Shown here: positions 47,463 through 59,348 of the stretch, in pieces | Layout of the letters: the number at the start of each line of letters is the position of its first letter | Numbering within the stretch: the stretch's first letter is position 1 | From: Talinum fruticosum | Lineage: Eukaryota; Streptophyta; Magnoliopsida; Caryophyllales; Talinaceae | Direction of reading: 5' to 3' | DNA: 64,000 bases | NCBI GenBank assembly: GCA_021018815.1 | Contig: JAITYX010000011.1 | Span: 8,198,501 to 8,262,500, forward strand | Position numbers and translations under genes: made by a program | The notes under the pieces: generated by a model | What the model saw: only the letters and a program-made list of their open reading frames with translations | What the model was told of the DNA's origin: nothing | Database searches by the model: none

Positions 47463-50400
47463 TCACAATCCGACTTTTATACCTACATACAAAACATCTT
47501 GTAATTTTAAATTTAAATTTCGCTAAAATATAGAAAACAATCCAATTTATCATATTCTTTTTTTTTCCCGTATTTCTATGCGTATTGGCATTCATAAATT
47601 CAACTTTCATTAGTTAGTTGTTAGACTAGTAAAGTTACCTAAAATTGACAAAATTTACTTTTAATTTCTACCTAGTTGTATCTATACCTCTTTTTTACTT
47701 AAAAAGAAATAATTAATGTTCAAATTTAAATCACATCTTTATTGACTTTTGCATCTTTATTTCTAAAAATTAGACGATAAATTCAAATTAAAAAGAGTGT
47801 CAAAGGGAGTTCGATTGTTAGATATGGTCCATTTTCTTAGGAACAATGTCTCTTTTATGGCCCATGGATTTCAGCCCATTTATGAAAAATCAGAAATCAA
47901 AAAATATTTATTTTTTTAGGAGTAAATTATTATTTTTATTAAAAAAATGTATACATGAGCAATAAATAGGTTTTAGTTTAAAAGCAAGGGCCACAAAGCT
48001 ATACTTTAGTCTTTAGCATTAAAAAATCTTGACTTTGGCAGAGAAATGTCAGTTTGATATTTAATTAAATTTAAATTAATGAATAACAAGTTTTATTTTT
48101 TATTTTTTTGTCAGAATGGATGTCACACATCAGATCCATTGGATTAGATGAAATTTTAAATTTGTCCCCACCAACTGTAGTGAATGACCAAATTATCCTC
48201 TACTAGATGCCCGGCTTCACTACGGAATCAGGGGTAATTTCGTCAAGTTTCTAGTCTTGAGGAGCTGTCATTGGTCAAACATTCAGTTCAAAGCTAGTGG
48301 AATGCCACCTTCTCCTCTCGTAAATTCTGGTCCCTGCGTGCGCCTCCTTCTCTCTGATAGATTAAGCTGCGACCTCCATTATATTATTATTATATTATTA
48401 ATTTATAAATATTATTCCTCGGGGTTTATTATATAATCCACTAAAATATCTTCTTTTTTATTTCTTTTTTTTTTTCAAGTTACACTATAAAAATAAAAAT
48501 GGTATTGGATTTAGCTCTTTTAATCTAGATTCGACATGTCATTCACAGTGTTTGAATAAAGAGGATTTTTTAAATTGAATTTTATAAACATTCCAATCCT
48601 TTATTTAAAAACACGGTTATCGTATTAGACTCTCGATTCAGATTTTACAATTGTACGATACGATTCATAATTCTAAATAAATTTCATGAATTGCTCATAC
48701 ATAATATTATATGTGAGAATTCATTACAACAATACTATTTTTTAATCAAAATATTCAATAAAGTATAATTGAATTAAATTTATATAAATCTTTATGAATG
48801 TGCTCTAAGATTTTTATTCTTATAAAAATAATTTAATTATTACAAATAAATATTAGAATCTTACGATCCCGATCTCATTCTATAATCCCGATTATAACCG
48901 CCTCCTATTGATTCTAACTAAATTCTCTATTCTAACAACCTTATTTAAAAGTATCTAATATATATATATATATGGTTCTCTAAAATAGAAATAGGATCGT
49001 GAGCTATACAAAGATAGACTCTCTTAAGTCTTTACTCGTTTGTCTGATTAATTATATTTTTTTCTTTTTGAGAACTTTGGACTCTTAAGAGGGATTTTAA
49101 AATTTGTGAACGAGTCTTATATTATATTTATAGAAAAAAAAATTTAGAAAAAGCTTTAAAGTAAAAGTTGGAGTTGTAAAGTTTATTTTGAAATATAAAT
49201 AAATTATTTGCTCGAAAATTGTTATAGCTCAAAGGAAAGAAATAGAGTAATACATTTGTCTATGATATCCTTTTTTTTTTTCAAGTTCATAAATTAATAG
49301 ACAACTAGCTTGGAGAATGGGTCTTTTTGTGGGGGATTTTTTTTTAAATTTATGAAAATGAGATGATGATTTTTTTATTTTTTATTTTTTGGGGAAAAAC
49401 GATATAAGAAGAACTATATATTTGTAGCCCTCGAATTTCAACGAAATACATAATTCAATATTACTCAATTGGTCCAAGCAGACACAAATAAGTCAATAGT
49501 GAAATTAATTGTTTATTTCCTTAGTGCTATACTGAATTTATTCCCCCCGAATGTGACTATAGGTGGTTTTTTAAGTCAAAATATATTTTTTAAAATCTCT
49601 GAGTTAGCTTACGTTCATATGTCAAAGTGACTAAAATCACCGATGTTTCTTACTTATAATTTTATCATAAATTATAATGCCCAAAAAAGAAAAGAAAGCT
49701 AACTTATCGGAAAAGCAGCGATTACTGATTAATACAATATAAATATATGTTGTACGTATATAGTAGTGTAACTATTAATAATTAACTGAAGAAAAATGTA
49801 AATATCGTGTCAAATCCTACGTTGATAAAAAAAAAAAAAAATAGGACGTAAAAAAACTCTTTATGTTATAGTATAATTGCTAATAATAATGAAGTAAAGA
49901 GAAGTTATAAATATCATGAAAATTCCTTGTATAAAATACAATATAGTTGATTTAAGGCACATATGGTATGGTCTTCCTGCTCTTTCCGAGCACAATGTTA
50001 TTATTTAAGATAGTAACTTTAATGGGATTTTTCCAAGAAGAAATTGCTATATTTTAAGTTCTACCTTAACTTAACCAAAAACAAAAACAAAAATTTAATT
50101 TGGTGTCATTTTGTTAAATGTGAAAAAGATATATGTTGAATTTATTCGTAACATTATCTAATTTGCAAATATCGGTTCTAAAATTTATTTGAAAAAGTTT
50201 AAAATTTTGGTGGTGACGGAAAAATTATGGATACTTCTTACTAAAAATTGCAAATGATATAGTCTAAACTCTTTGAAACGAGTGTTGAAATTTGTGGATG
50301 AATCTTTATCACTTGTGAGTTTCGAATTGAAATGTAGTATAAGAATTTAATGTTTTGAAACTTTTGTAGATTAATTTACTAATTGAAAATCTCTATAGAC

Positions 50401-51039
50401 ATTTTATGTGAGAATTGTATGATGAATATGACCATTAAGATCACAATTATGTTATATTTGACTATTAAAATTAAGACTTTAGCTAAGAAAACATAACACC
50501 ATTGGCTGGTCGATCATTTAAGACAAGAAGTTTAGGACAAAACCAATAATTGACCAAGAAGAATAAAATAGTCAAACGATGTCGTGGTTTCATATAGACT
50601 TATTGAGTATGAACGCTTACATGACCACTAATATTACAAATAGTTTAACAATTACCAAGATATATTTTCGATAAAAGGCCAGTTATAAAAGTTTTGCAGT
50701 CATACTTTGATGTCTAACAATCCAACCATATAAATTTTGAATCCCTCAAAGAAGATGGTGGTTTTCTAAAAGAGTTAAAAGGATCACGCTATGTTATAAA
50801 CAACGATAGTGTCAGGCAGTAAAATTCAATTGTCTTATTTGTTTATTATATTTTACTTTAACTTGTCTTTTTTAAATGAAAAATATAACAATTTTATTAA
50901 TAAAATGTCGAACGGTATTGGCAATGAAAATCGTGAATAACTAAAATAAATTTTACGTGACGCCGGGCTCGAAATTGTGACAATCTTATCATGAATGATA
51001 TTTGCTAACTCTATGTCCAAGTTACTAAAATTGTAATCC
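47463..51039. other. Long AT-rich intergenic stretch, no gene recognised
   Basis: About 48110-48370 is less AT-rich and promoter-like (ggtcaaacattcag, a CT-rich end), but no coding sequence follows. About 48600-48960 has scattered cgattcagattt and cccgatctc words related to the block at 51040. A-run of about 15 at 49827. Nothing else identified. Confidence 0.4.
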
Positions 51040-51385
51040 GAAAATGGTCGATCGATCCAACTAGTACTTGGATCCCTACCTCGTAGAATTGTACTAGGAT
51101 CGATAAGAATCGTTAGAATTGTATTAGAATTGCTGGGATCGTTCGATCTTAATTCGCGCCTTGTTGCACTAAAATCGCTGAGAATTCTATCAAAATCGGT
51201 TAGAATCAAATAGGATCGTTGGACTTTGTTTTTCCTTTTAACTTTTATTATCTTTAAAGTAACATAAAGTTATAAACGATAATTGTTCTTTGTTCTTATA
51301 ATAATTACGATTTTCAATCATACCCTACGATTCCAATTTTAAGTTGCTCTAATTGATCCAACTAGAATTTCGATCCTACCAACCT
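51040..51385. repeat. Degenerate GATCG/TAGAATTG repeat block
   Basis: Loose repeats of taggatcg, tagaattg and agaatcg at 51045-51225 face a C-rich end tcgatcctaccaacct at about 51370. One 118-codon minus-strand frame passes through it, but its residues simply follow the repeats. Probably a decayed non-coding element. Confidence 0.4.
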
Positions 51386-51687
51386 TACTATTCATCATCA
51401 ATATTGATGGATCATCCCACAATCCATGCTATAAAAATTTAAGTGACCATACCAATTAAGCAAAATTTTCATAAAAATGGAGAATAAAATTTTATTCAAA
51501 GAGAACTATAACTACCCATATCAAAACATAATATAATATAATATAATATATAATCTATAAAAATTTAATATGTAGGTTATTTCAGAGACGTTTGCCGTTA
51601 TAGGATTGGGTGCTTTGTTTTTTAATAAAATTAATTGTTTTTATATGATTCAAGTCACCAATGGCGATTGAAATACAATTTGAGGTA

Positions 51688-52009
51688 TTTTTTTTTTTTT
51701 AAAAAGGGTAAGAACAACAACTAATAGGTAGCCCTTCTCTCAAGGGTTCTACCCAAGGTGTCCTCCATAAGAATGGAGATGAGGGAGGGAGAAGAAGGAA
51801 GGAAATCCCAAAACAAGGAATGGGAAATAGAAAGACCTAAGCTCGCAAACCAGTCCGCCGCCTTATTTCCCTCCCGAAACCGATGTTGGATAATAACATT
51901 ACAACAATTTCTAATATATAAATGAGTATCTTGAATAAGAGTCTGAATTTCCCATAGCGTTTGGCATTCTCCGTGTAGGGCCTTAATAACCAGTTGATTA
52001 TCCATTTTC
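51688..52009 (-). mobile_element. Young 5'-truncated LINE insertion with exact 13-bp TSD
   Basis: 322 bp, minus strand, flanked by acaatttgaggta at 51675-51687 and at 52010-52022. The T-run at 51688-51700 is the poly-A tail. The body is the 3' end of the L1-type family seen at 3499. Exact duplication, long A-tail and an unbroken reading frame all point to a recent insertion. Confidence 0.9.
51721..52009 (-). pseudogene. LINE RNase H-like C-terminal fragment (open frame)
   Basis: About 95 codons without a stop: MDNQLVIKALHGECQTLW, then IQHRFREGNKAADWFASLG, the C-terminal half of the RNase H-like domain that ends many plant LINE ORF2 proteins. It closes with RTLERRATY and a stop, followed by a ~30-base 3' UTR and the A-tail. 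The N-terminal catalytic part is absent because of 5' truncation, so no active enzyme is encoded. Confidence 0.82.
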
Positions 52010-52022
52010 ACAATTTGAGGTA

Positions 52023-53030
52023 CATTTAGTTAGATGGATGTATGCTATTTTTACAAGTTTGATTTAACCTATGGTGAATCATCTACCCAAGTTGAAAGTA
52101 CATATATTTTATGTTCATAAGTTCTATTAAAAGCATGCATGTTATAATGGTGGATTCATATGATTGTTCTTAATCGCATTAATTTTGTTAGTTCTGTGTA
52201 CTTGGAAGGATTAGTAACATTCATTTGATATATCTTGATCTCATTCCTTATATATACACACATGTGATGTTTGTCATTACGCTTTATATACAATTTATAT
52301 TATTATCAACATACTAATAAAATAGATACTAAATTTTTACTAACATAATGTGACACAATTAGATGAAAAAATATTATCGTAATGATAATATATTTTTAAT
52401 AACAAAATATTATCAAAATTATATTAGTATACCTTTTGTATGCTTTTGGTTAATGACAATAGAGTTTATGTTTTATATATTGGCGATATTCATGGAGGAA
52501 GCATTGAGAAAATTGCCCCGTATTCAAATTTGAAGTGGATAAATATTACGTTCTTTATTCTTTATATATACTCTTTGTAGAATCTAGAAATTATGGGTAC
52601 ATACTGAGTTTTTGTTTGACAACGAGTGTTTGGAGTAACATTTAGTATTTTTACTAAGTCAAAATTTTAACTAACAAAATATTAATATTCGCTAATATAG
52701 TGTTTCAACTAGGTTTGCATAAGATGGAACCATAATTTTTTAGGGGGACCGCTCATTTGTATTGGACTTTTTTCCCTTCTTTTCCTAAAAAGACTTGTTA
52801 TTTTTTACATAAAAAAAGAACCTTTTTATTTTTATATTTAGTTTTTGTTTGTCAAAATTAGCTAATTAAAAGAATAATTATTCTTTAATGCAATATGACA
52901 AAAAATGTCAATTTTAGATGGCATCTCATATATGTTAAATGAGTTTTTGGGGGGTGAGGATTTTATGTTGTCAACTGTATAAAAAAATTAATTTTTCATA
53001 TTTTTCTATTTTATCTGCCTTATAAAATGT
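52023..53030. other. Intergenic; related to the Tourist-like element at 56884
   Basis: About 52606-52718 (acgagtgtttggagtaacat, then atagtgtttcaac) matches the first ~100 bp of the element at 56884. The matching second half lies at 53920-54173, so this copy seems to have been split by about 1.2 kb of later insertions. No gene. Confidence 0.4.
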
Positions 53031-53349
53031 TTTTTTAGCATTATTGGATTTTAATATCCCAAACTTTGGGCCATGTTGCTCATAATATTCCGAAATATTG
53101 ATTGACCCCGTAACATCCCTATCTTTAACACTAATATATTTTTAATATCTCATACTTTAAAAAACTAATACTTTAAAAAACTAACCTTAATTGTCCCAAT
53201 TTTGGGACACTCGAGCAATTTTTTAAAGTATTGGATATTAAAAATATTAGTGCTAAAGATAAAAATGCTGTAGGGTCAATCGATATTTCGAGATATTATG
53301 ACCAATATGGGCCAAAGTTTGGGATTTTAAATCCAGTAATGCTTTTTTG
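53031..53349. repeat. Foldback element (arms of about 140 nt)
   Basis: Left ttttttagcattattggatt pairs with right aatccagtaatgctttttt. Also atcccaaactttgggccat against gggccaaagtttgggat, and tatctttaacactaatat against atattagtgctaaagata. The centre holds the small palindrome tgtcccaattttgggaca near 53197. Confidence 0.85.
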
Positions 53350-53919
53350 TTGGAATGTTTGAGATGAGATAATACTTATGCTCAATTTATCTTCTTTTCT
53401 TCCACTAGTCAAACACCTTTATCAACCTTAATTGCTAAATTTCAAGACCCATTCATAATATCACACTTCTCTTTTTATAAAAATAATTATTTTTAGATTC
53501 ATAAAAGAGATAAATAAGGACAAATATTAAGTTAGACACAAGTCTTTAATCTATCTTTAAAAACCTTCATTAGTACAATTAACATATTCTTATATTTGGT
53601 ATAGAAAACTATAAATACCCCATTAAAATTTAACAAATAAAGGTTGCAAAAAGCCCAACATAAAGGAATTGTGTAAAAAAATATTAAAATCTAGAACAGC
53701 TAATATTTAAAAAATGACAAAAAGATATTACCAAGTTAGTGCCCACAAAATTTTATGTACAATTGAAAAACTTTGTTGAAAGTGTCTCTAAGAAACAGAA
53801 ATTGCAAAACTATAATTACCAAGTATCAAACACAACAACTTAAAAGTAGTGTTTCATATTTGTTTAGAATTATGAATATTCCCCCTTGGTGGCCCTTAGT
53901 TTCACCCTCGATTTGCGAG

Positions 53920-54173
53920 TACCTTATAACGTTTTAAGTAATATTTATGAAAAATTAATAATATTAGCTTTTCATATTTAAAAGTAGTGTTTTTTTTTTG
54001 ACAAAAAACATCCCTTCATTAATTTATGTTTGGTAAATTATATGCTTTTATGTCAACTTATAATAATCAGCTAACCCAATAACTAAATTTACTCGAACAC
54101 ATTTATTGAACCGCTCGGTTAAACAATTATCCGCTAACAGACTAAAATTTAACAGATTATAAGCTACTTAAAC
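53920..54173. repeat. Tourist-like element, second half (copy A)
   Basis: Matches 58690-58985 word for word in places (ttttcatatttaaaa, then gtagtgttt/ctagtgttt; gtttggtaaattat against atttggtaaattat; aactaaattta against gactaaattta). Its continuation lies after the solo LTR, at 55296-55345. Confidence 0.6.
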
Positions 54174-55295
54174 TGTAACAACCCAACTATTTTTTTTAAA
54201 TAATAATAATTATTATTATTATTATTTTAAATCTAGCATTAAAGTATGACTAATTTTTAAAATTTAACACATAATATTTGTGATTTAAGCACATGTTTAA
54301 TGGATTATTACTAAAATTAATGTCTAGATACATATGGATAAGCAAAGAGACAAATCATTAAGGTTAGGGATTAATTTGTCTCACAATTTTAAAAAATAAT
54401 TAGGGCACTTATTAAGACCTCCGAGGTAATATAACCTTATAGTATTCAATTGTTATTCGTATATAAGTACCCCCAAATTGCTAGGAAACACTCACTCATC
54501 TCTTCTCTTATCCACTCATCTGTTATCATCTCCGCTCATGTCTATTTTTTCTACTCTTTTCTCTACTCTTATCTTAAATGAAATTCTATTGTTCTCAAAG
54601 TTCATTAAAGTTACCTAAAGATTATTTTCCTAGTGCAAATAATAAGGTACAATGCATGTCAATTAATTTGTTCGTCGAAATTATCGTTTTGGTTAAAGAG
54701 TGTGTTGTGTGAGTGCAATGATCAAATATTTTTGTGACAAAGGAAGTCTACATTGTTTATTGTTCATTGTTCAAGTGATTACCTCGGTATGTGTGCTTAT
54801 CAATTCATCGTTCATCGTCTCTTTCAAAGGGAATCATCGTTCATCGTGCTTTTCAAAGGGAATTATCATTTATTATTGGGGCATCCGAAGTTTAAGTGTT
54901 TTCTTATCCCATTTTTTAAACAAAATGAATTTCATAAAATTGTTATTTTCCATAATTGGGTGCATTGTGCTGATAGTTTTCTTTCTCATTCTTTTAATAT
55001 TTTATTATTTTCAGGTAAAGTGTGAATGCATGGGGACAATAGAATCACCTAGTTTCATTTTCTAGTTGGAATAAGTCTTCAATTAGTTTACTTATATTAT
55101 AAATTAAGTGTGAAGAATACAGCTCCAACAAATGTTAATAATTTATTGAATCAATAATAAAATTTATTTTTATTTTATTGAAAGTGTATGCCTTCTGTGT
55201 CTTTTTAGGCATGGGCATAACACTTGAGTAGTTTAATCTTTTTAAATTTTATTTGGTTTTATGAATAATTACTCTAAAAGAGCTAGGGTGTTGCA
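54174..55295 (+). repeat. Solo LTR with exact TAAAC target duplication
   Basis: Starts tgtaacaaccc and ends gggtgttgca, giving TG..CA ends and a near-match inverted repeat. It is flanked by taaac at 54169-54173 and 55296-55300. A TATA-like cgtatataagtaccccc lies at about 54457, followed by a CT-rich leader. 1,122 bp. No internal element sequence is on either side, so it is a recombined solo LTR. Ends of this form are common in Ty3/gypsy elements. Orientation is taken from the TATA-like site. Confidence 0.82.
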
Positions 55296-55411
55296 TAAAC
55301 AACTATCTAATATACAAAAAGTTATGCACTACTCAAACAACCGATTTTTCGAATATGACCTTAACATTGTGTATTCAAGTTTAAAAGAAAAGAAACATAA
55401 TTTTTATATTT

Positions 55412-55994
55412 GGGTGTGTTTGGTTGGGAAAATGTTTTCCAGGAGAAAATTTTTTCTAATATTTCATTGTTTAATGAAGTATACGATGAAAAATTATTTT
55501 CTAAAAAATCATTTTCACCCATGGAAAATATTTTTCATTTAAAAAGAAAGAAAGTTGATTTTTCGGACAAGGTTGATTTCAACGGTTTCAATAAGAACTT
55601 GACCATATGATAGGGAACATTAAAAAAACTCTAACTTTAAATTTAATGTTGAAACAACTTTAGTTTTGTTGTCATTTATCACCACATCTACTAAAGCAAT
55701 TCAATTGACTAATTTTTTGGATATAGATGACTTCAACGAATTAAATCAAAACTTGATCATTCGATTGGAAAAATTAAAAGAACCTCTACTCTAAAATTTA
55801 ACGTCAAAATTTGTTCATTTGTCGACATTTATCACCACATATATAACGACTAAACTAATGCAAAATATGAATTGAAAATTATTTTTCCTACCGAACAATG
55901 GAAAATATGAGTTAAAAAATATTTTCTTTGGTAAACCATTTTCCATATAAAATAATTTTTCAAGGAAATCATTTTTTCTTTAATCAAACACACC
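55412..55994. mobile_element. MITE with long inverted ends
   Basis: Left gggtgtgtttggttgggaaa, then atgttttcc; right ggaaatcatttttt, then aatcaaacacacc. Both ends repeat gaaaatgttttcc/ggaaaat words several times. About 583 bp, non-coding. The flanks ttt and ttt could be the target duplication. The end GGGTGTGTTTGG would fit PIF/Harbinger or hAT relatives. Confidence 0.65.
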
Positions 55995-56008
55995 TTTGTG
56001 TATAGCAC

Positions 56009-56011
<3 letters not shown>

Positions 56012-56070
<59 letters not shown>
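56012..56070. repeat. (TA)n microsatellite
   Basis: About 29 uninterrupted TA units directly right of the MITE that ends at 55994. Confidence 0.95.
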
Positions 56071-56075
<5 letters not shown>

Positions 56076-56204
56076 AATAAAGCAAACATAACGAGTTGAA
56101 GTATCATTATTTATTTGGTGTATTTATTGGAATCTAAATAACATAGTCTTTAAATTTCAGTTATAAATTGGATCATTGTAGATATAATTTTTTAATTGTA
56201 TTTA

Positions 56205-56431
56205 CACTACAAAAAAATTTCAAAATAGTGATGGGAATTTCCTGTCAGAATTCCTCTTCAAAGAATGAAATTCTGACGGATCTGTTGAAATTCCTATCAG
56301 AATTCTCGTTGGAGTTCTAAAAAAAAACCCCGTAAGATCCCGTCGGACTCCATTAGAAATCCCATTGGAATTTTCTGATGGGAAATTTCCGTCGGAAAAT
56401 TTCCATCGGTATTTTTATGTTTTTTGTAGTG
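56205..56431. mobile_element. CACTA-type MITE with TTA target duplication
   Basis: 227 bp. Starts cactacaaaaaaa, ends ttttttgtagtg, flanked by tta at 56202-56204 and 56432-56434. The inside carries repeated tgtcagaattcc / gtcggaaa words in both orientations, as in the subterminal repeats of CACTA (CMC) elements. Confidence 0.88.
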
Positions 56432-56467
56432 TTAGAATAATAATACAAGACACTAGCTTTACGAACC

Positions 56468-56880
56468 TTTTTTTTGCAAAGAGTAATTAATACAACTAAT
56501 AGGTGGTCATTCTCGCAAGGATTCTACCTAAGAGCCTATTCGAATTAATATTTATAAAAGTGTTTATAACCGCCAACAACTTGTAATTACTCATAATCGC
56601 TAACAACTAATCGTAACCGTTTATAACCGCTAATTGTAAGTAACCGCTCATAACCACTAATAACTAATCATAACCGCTATAATCTGCTAATCTTTGTAAC
56701 TTATAACCACAAATCATAGCAGCTAACAGTTAATCGTAATCGCTCATAACCGCTAATCGCTAATCATAATCGTTCAATAGTGTTAACTTGTAACCGCTAA
56801 CCGCTAGTTTTAATAGCTAATTCGAACACGCCCGAGTTGTCCTCAAAAAAGATGTAAATTGAAAGTACAAGGAAGAGAAC
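56468..56880 (-). pseudogene. Third LINE 3'-end remnant, split by a MITE
   Basis: T-run at 56468-56475 (A-tail), then acaactaataggtgg and ctcgcaaggattctacct, the same 3' end as at 3499 and 51688. At 56531 a MITE interrupts, and the LINE text resumes at 56836 with ttgtcctc. The uninterrupted relatives read ctacccaag followed by ttatcctc or gtgtcctc. Confidence 0.75.
56532..56833. mobile_element. Tourist-like MITE nested in the LINE relic
   Basis: Left gagcctattcgaatta, right taattcgaacacgccc. The inside is built from ataaccgctaa / taatcgtaaccg words, repeated about a dozen times. The left flank taa fits a Harbinger target; the right copy reads cga and would be decayed. Confidence 0.72.
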
Positions 56881-56883
56881 TAA

Positions 56884-59037
56884 GGCTCTATTCGCCAACA
56901 ATGTTTGGAGTAATGTTTAGTGTTTTGACCAAGTTAAAATTCTAACCACTCAAATATTAGTGTACGGTACGGTAATGTTTCAACAATAAGTCTTCTATGA
57001 GATCGTCTCACATTAACTTATCGTGAGACGGGGATACCACGTCGGACATTGTATTGATAACCCCACGCATGTTCACGGACGAGTGAATTTTAAATGCGTA
57101 TTTAAGCAAACGAGGCTTTCTTTCTTGTTAAACTTCATCGTTAATATCATCCTCTTGTCAACCATTTTCTCTCTCCTTCTCATCAATCGTTCTCCTCATA
57201 AGAAATTCATTCATCGTCGTATCATCTTTCTCCTTCTATACTCGTCGGCGATTGACAACTAGTGTTTGTGCGAGAAAAATCCGTCGATCTTATTATTCAT
57301 CGTCGTCAAGATATTCATTCATCATCACAATAATTACATATGTTTGTAGGGTATTGTGTTTGAATTTGTCGCAATGTTCGTTCATAGTGGTCAAGATATT
57401 CGTCCATCAATGATAAGATATTTGTTCATCGTCGAGATATTTGTTAATCGTACAACATTCATCGTCGATCTTTTGTGATGGAAATGGTGGTAATGGAAAA
57501 AGCACCGTGTATACTAATGGAGGGATTTGTGGCGGAAAGAGTTAAAATATGTTCTGATTTTGTTTTATAAACCCTAATTGCATCACACATTTTAATATGG
57601 CGACTTCGTTTTCCATATACGACTTTTTACGAAGTATAATATTACTAACATTCAAACTATGTTAATATTACTATTAATAGCTTGCATGGACGACTAATTA
57701 TGATGAGTTCATGTAATAAACTTATTGTTGCTGTTAAAATAATGTTTATGGGACTAATAATATCATGTATGAGTGACTAATTTTATTTGAAATTATCTAC
57801 TTTATTTAACATACTAATATAAGACTAATTATATATTTCGTATGTGATTATTTATTGAAAATTAATCGTTAGTGACTTTCTAAAATATTGGTTGACTAAT
57901 AATATTAACAGTCCATGACTATCGTATTTGAAATGCTTCATTTTATTGTATACATTAGTATATGTTTAATCATGTATTGCATGTAAGACTATTTAAAGAT
58001 TATTCATGTAGTTAGTCACATGTGACTATTTAAAAGTAAATTAAATATGACTAATGATATTATGATTGAGTGATTGATAACATCTTACAAGTGTGATTTA
58101 AAATATATTTGGGTGTTAAAACAAATGTGACAACGGAAATGCACATATGACTTAGTATTACCAATGGTTGACTAATAATAGGTGGCGCTCCTCTATTTCA
58201 TAATATATGTGTTAGTGTATTACTAATAATGTTTTGGATATATGATCTTTTTTGTTGCTATTATTTGTCAATTTGTTACTAATTAATATATAATTATATA
58301 ACCCATTGTGTTTTGTATGTATAAATATAGTTGTTTAAGATGAAAATTACGAACTTGCGGAAAATTCCATGGAACTTTTGAAAATTTGGAAAAGGAGTTG
58401 AACGACAAAGATGCTTAAAGATGAACAATGAGCTCAATCATATCATGACATCCAAATCACATGCTGGCAAAGACGCTTGAAGGAAGCTTTGAAGAGAGTT
58501 GTAGCGTGCTTAGGATTTATGGAAACTTTTTTGAAAAAGGACGGAACTTTCCTTATTTTTAGTTTTGAAAAAACAGCGCGTGTTTCACCTTCTATTTTAG
58601 CCACCCAATTTTTTTTTAAAAAAATTGCCATGTAAGCTCGATAAGTTATCGTGAGATAGTCTTATAAAAGAATTTGTGACGTTTCAATTAGCATTTGTTA
58701 TATCTTACAACATTTTAAACAAGTATTTCTAAAAAGTTAAAAATATTAGATTTTCATATTTAAAACTAGTGTTTCATATTTTTTGACAAAAATATACCTT
58801 TATTAGTTAATATTTGGTAAATTATTTACAAAATATACCTTTATTAGTTAATATTTGATAAATTATTTATATCTAGCAAGCCCAATGACTAAATTTACCC
58901 AACATATTTATCCAATCGCTCGATCGAACAACTATCCGTTAACACCTAAAATCTAATAATAATCCACTACCTAAACAGTTATTCGCTACACAAACGAGTT
59001 ACCGCTACTCAAACAACTCATTTTATTGAAGAAGGCC
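56884..59037. mobile_element. Tourist-like element interrupted by a 1.7-kb insertion (copy B)
   Basis: Ends ggctctattcgc and gaagaaggcc, flanked by taa at 56881-56883 and 59038-59040. Without the insertion at 56984-58678 it is about 450 bp. Inside lies a tandem duplication (aaatatacctttattagtta twice, about 58790-58870). The second half is the relative of 53920-54173. Confidence 0.72.
56984..58678. mobile_element. Mutator-like non-autonomous element with 9-bp target duplication
   Basis: Terminal inverted repeats of about 28-38 bp: left caataagtcttctatgagat followed by cgtctcac; right gtgagatagtcttataaaag followed by aatttgtg. The flanks atgtttcaa (56975-56983) and acgtttcaa (58679-58687) differ at one base; nine bases is the Mutator target length. 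The inside has several gtgactaat words and a short frame near 58340-58560 without a clear domain. No transposase core was found, so it is non-autonomous. Confidence 0.68.
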
Positions 59038-59211
59038 TAACTTTGTGAACTTGTGAGTTATGGGTATATATAAATTTAAGCATTCCAAGAATCACGACAC
59101 TTGTTGTAGAGTAAATCCACATTAAAGACAAGTGACTTGCCTGTTCAAAGTTAAATAAAAACCATTATCTATTTATATTTTCTGTTTATTTGTGTTTGTT
59201 TTTTATTTGAG

Positions 59212-59348
<137 letters not shown>

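Noticed and set aside
48110..48370. Promoter-like, less AT-rich stretch
   Set aside because: No coding sequence, leader or splice pattern follows on either strand; left as intergenic.
50853..51209. 118-codon minus-strand frame
   Set aside because: Residues repeat with the GATCG/TAGAATTG units; no domain, and composition follows the repeat.
54700..55065. 121-codon frame inside the region with CT-rich leader
   Set aside because: It lies wholly within the solo LTR (54174-55295) and has low-complexity hydrophobic residues only.
55850..56107. Minus-strand frame rich in Tyr-Ile
   Set aside because: It is the translation of the (TA)n tract.
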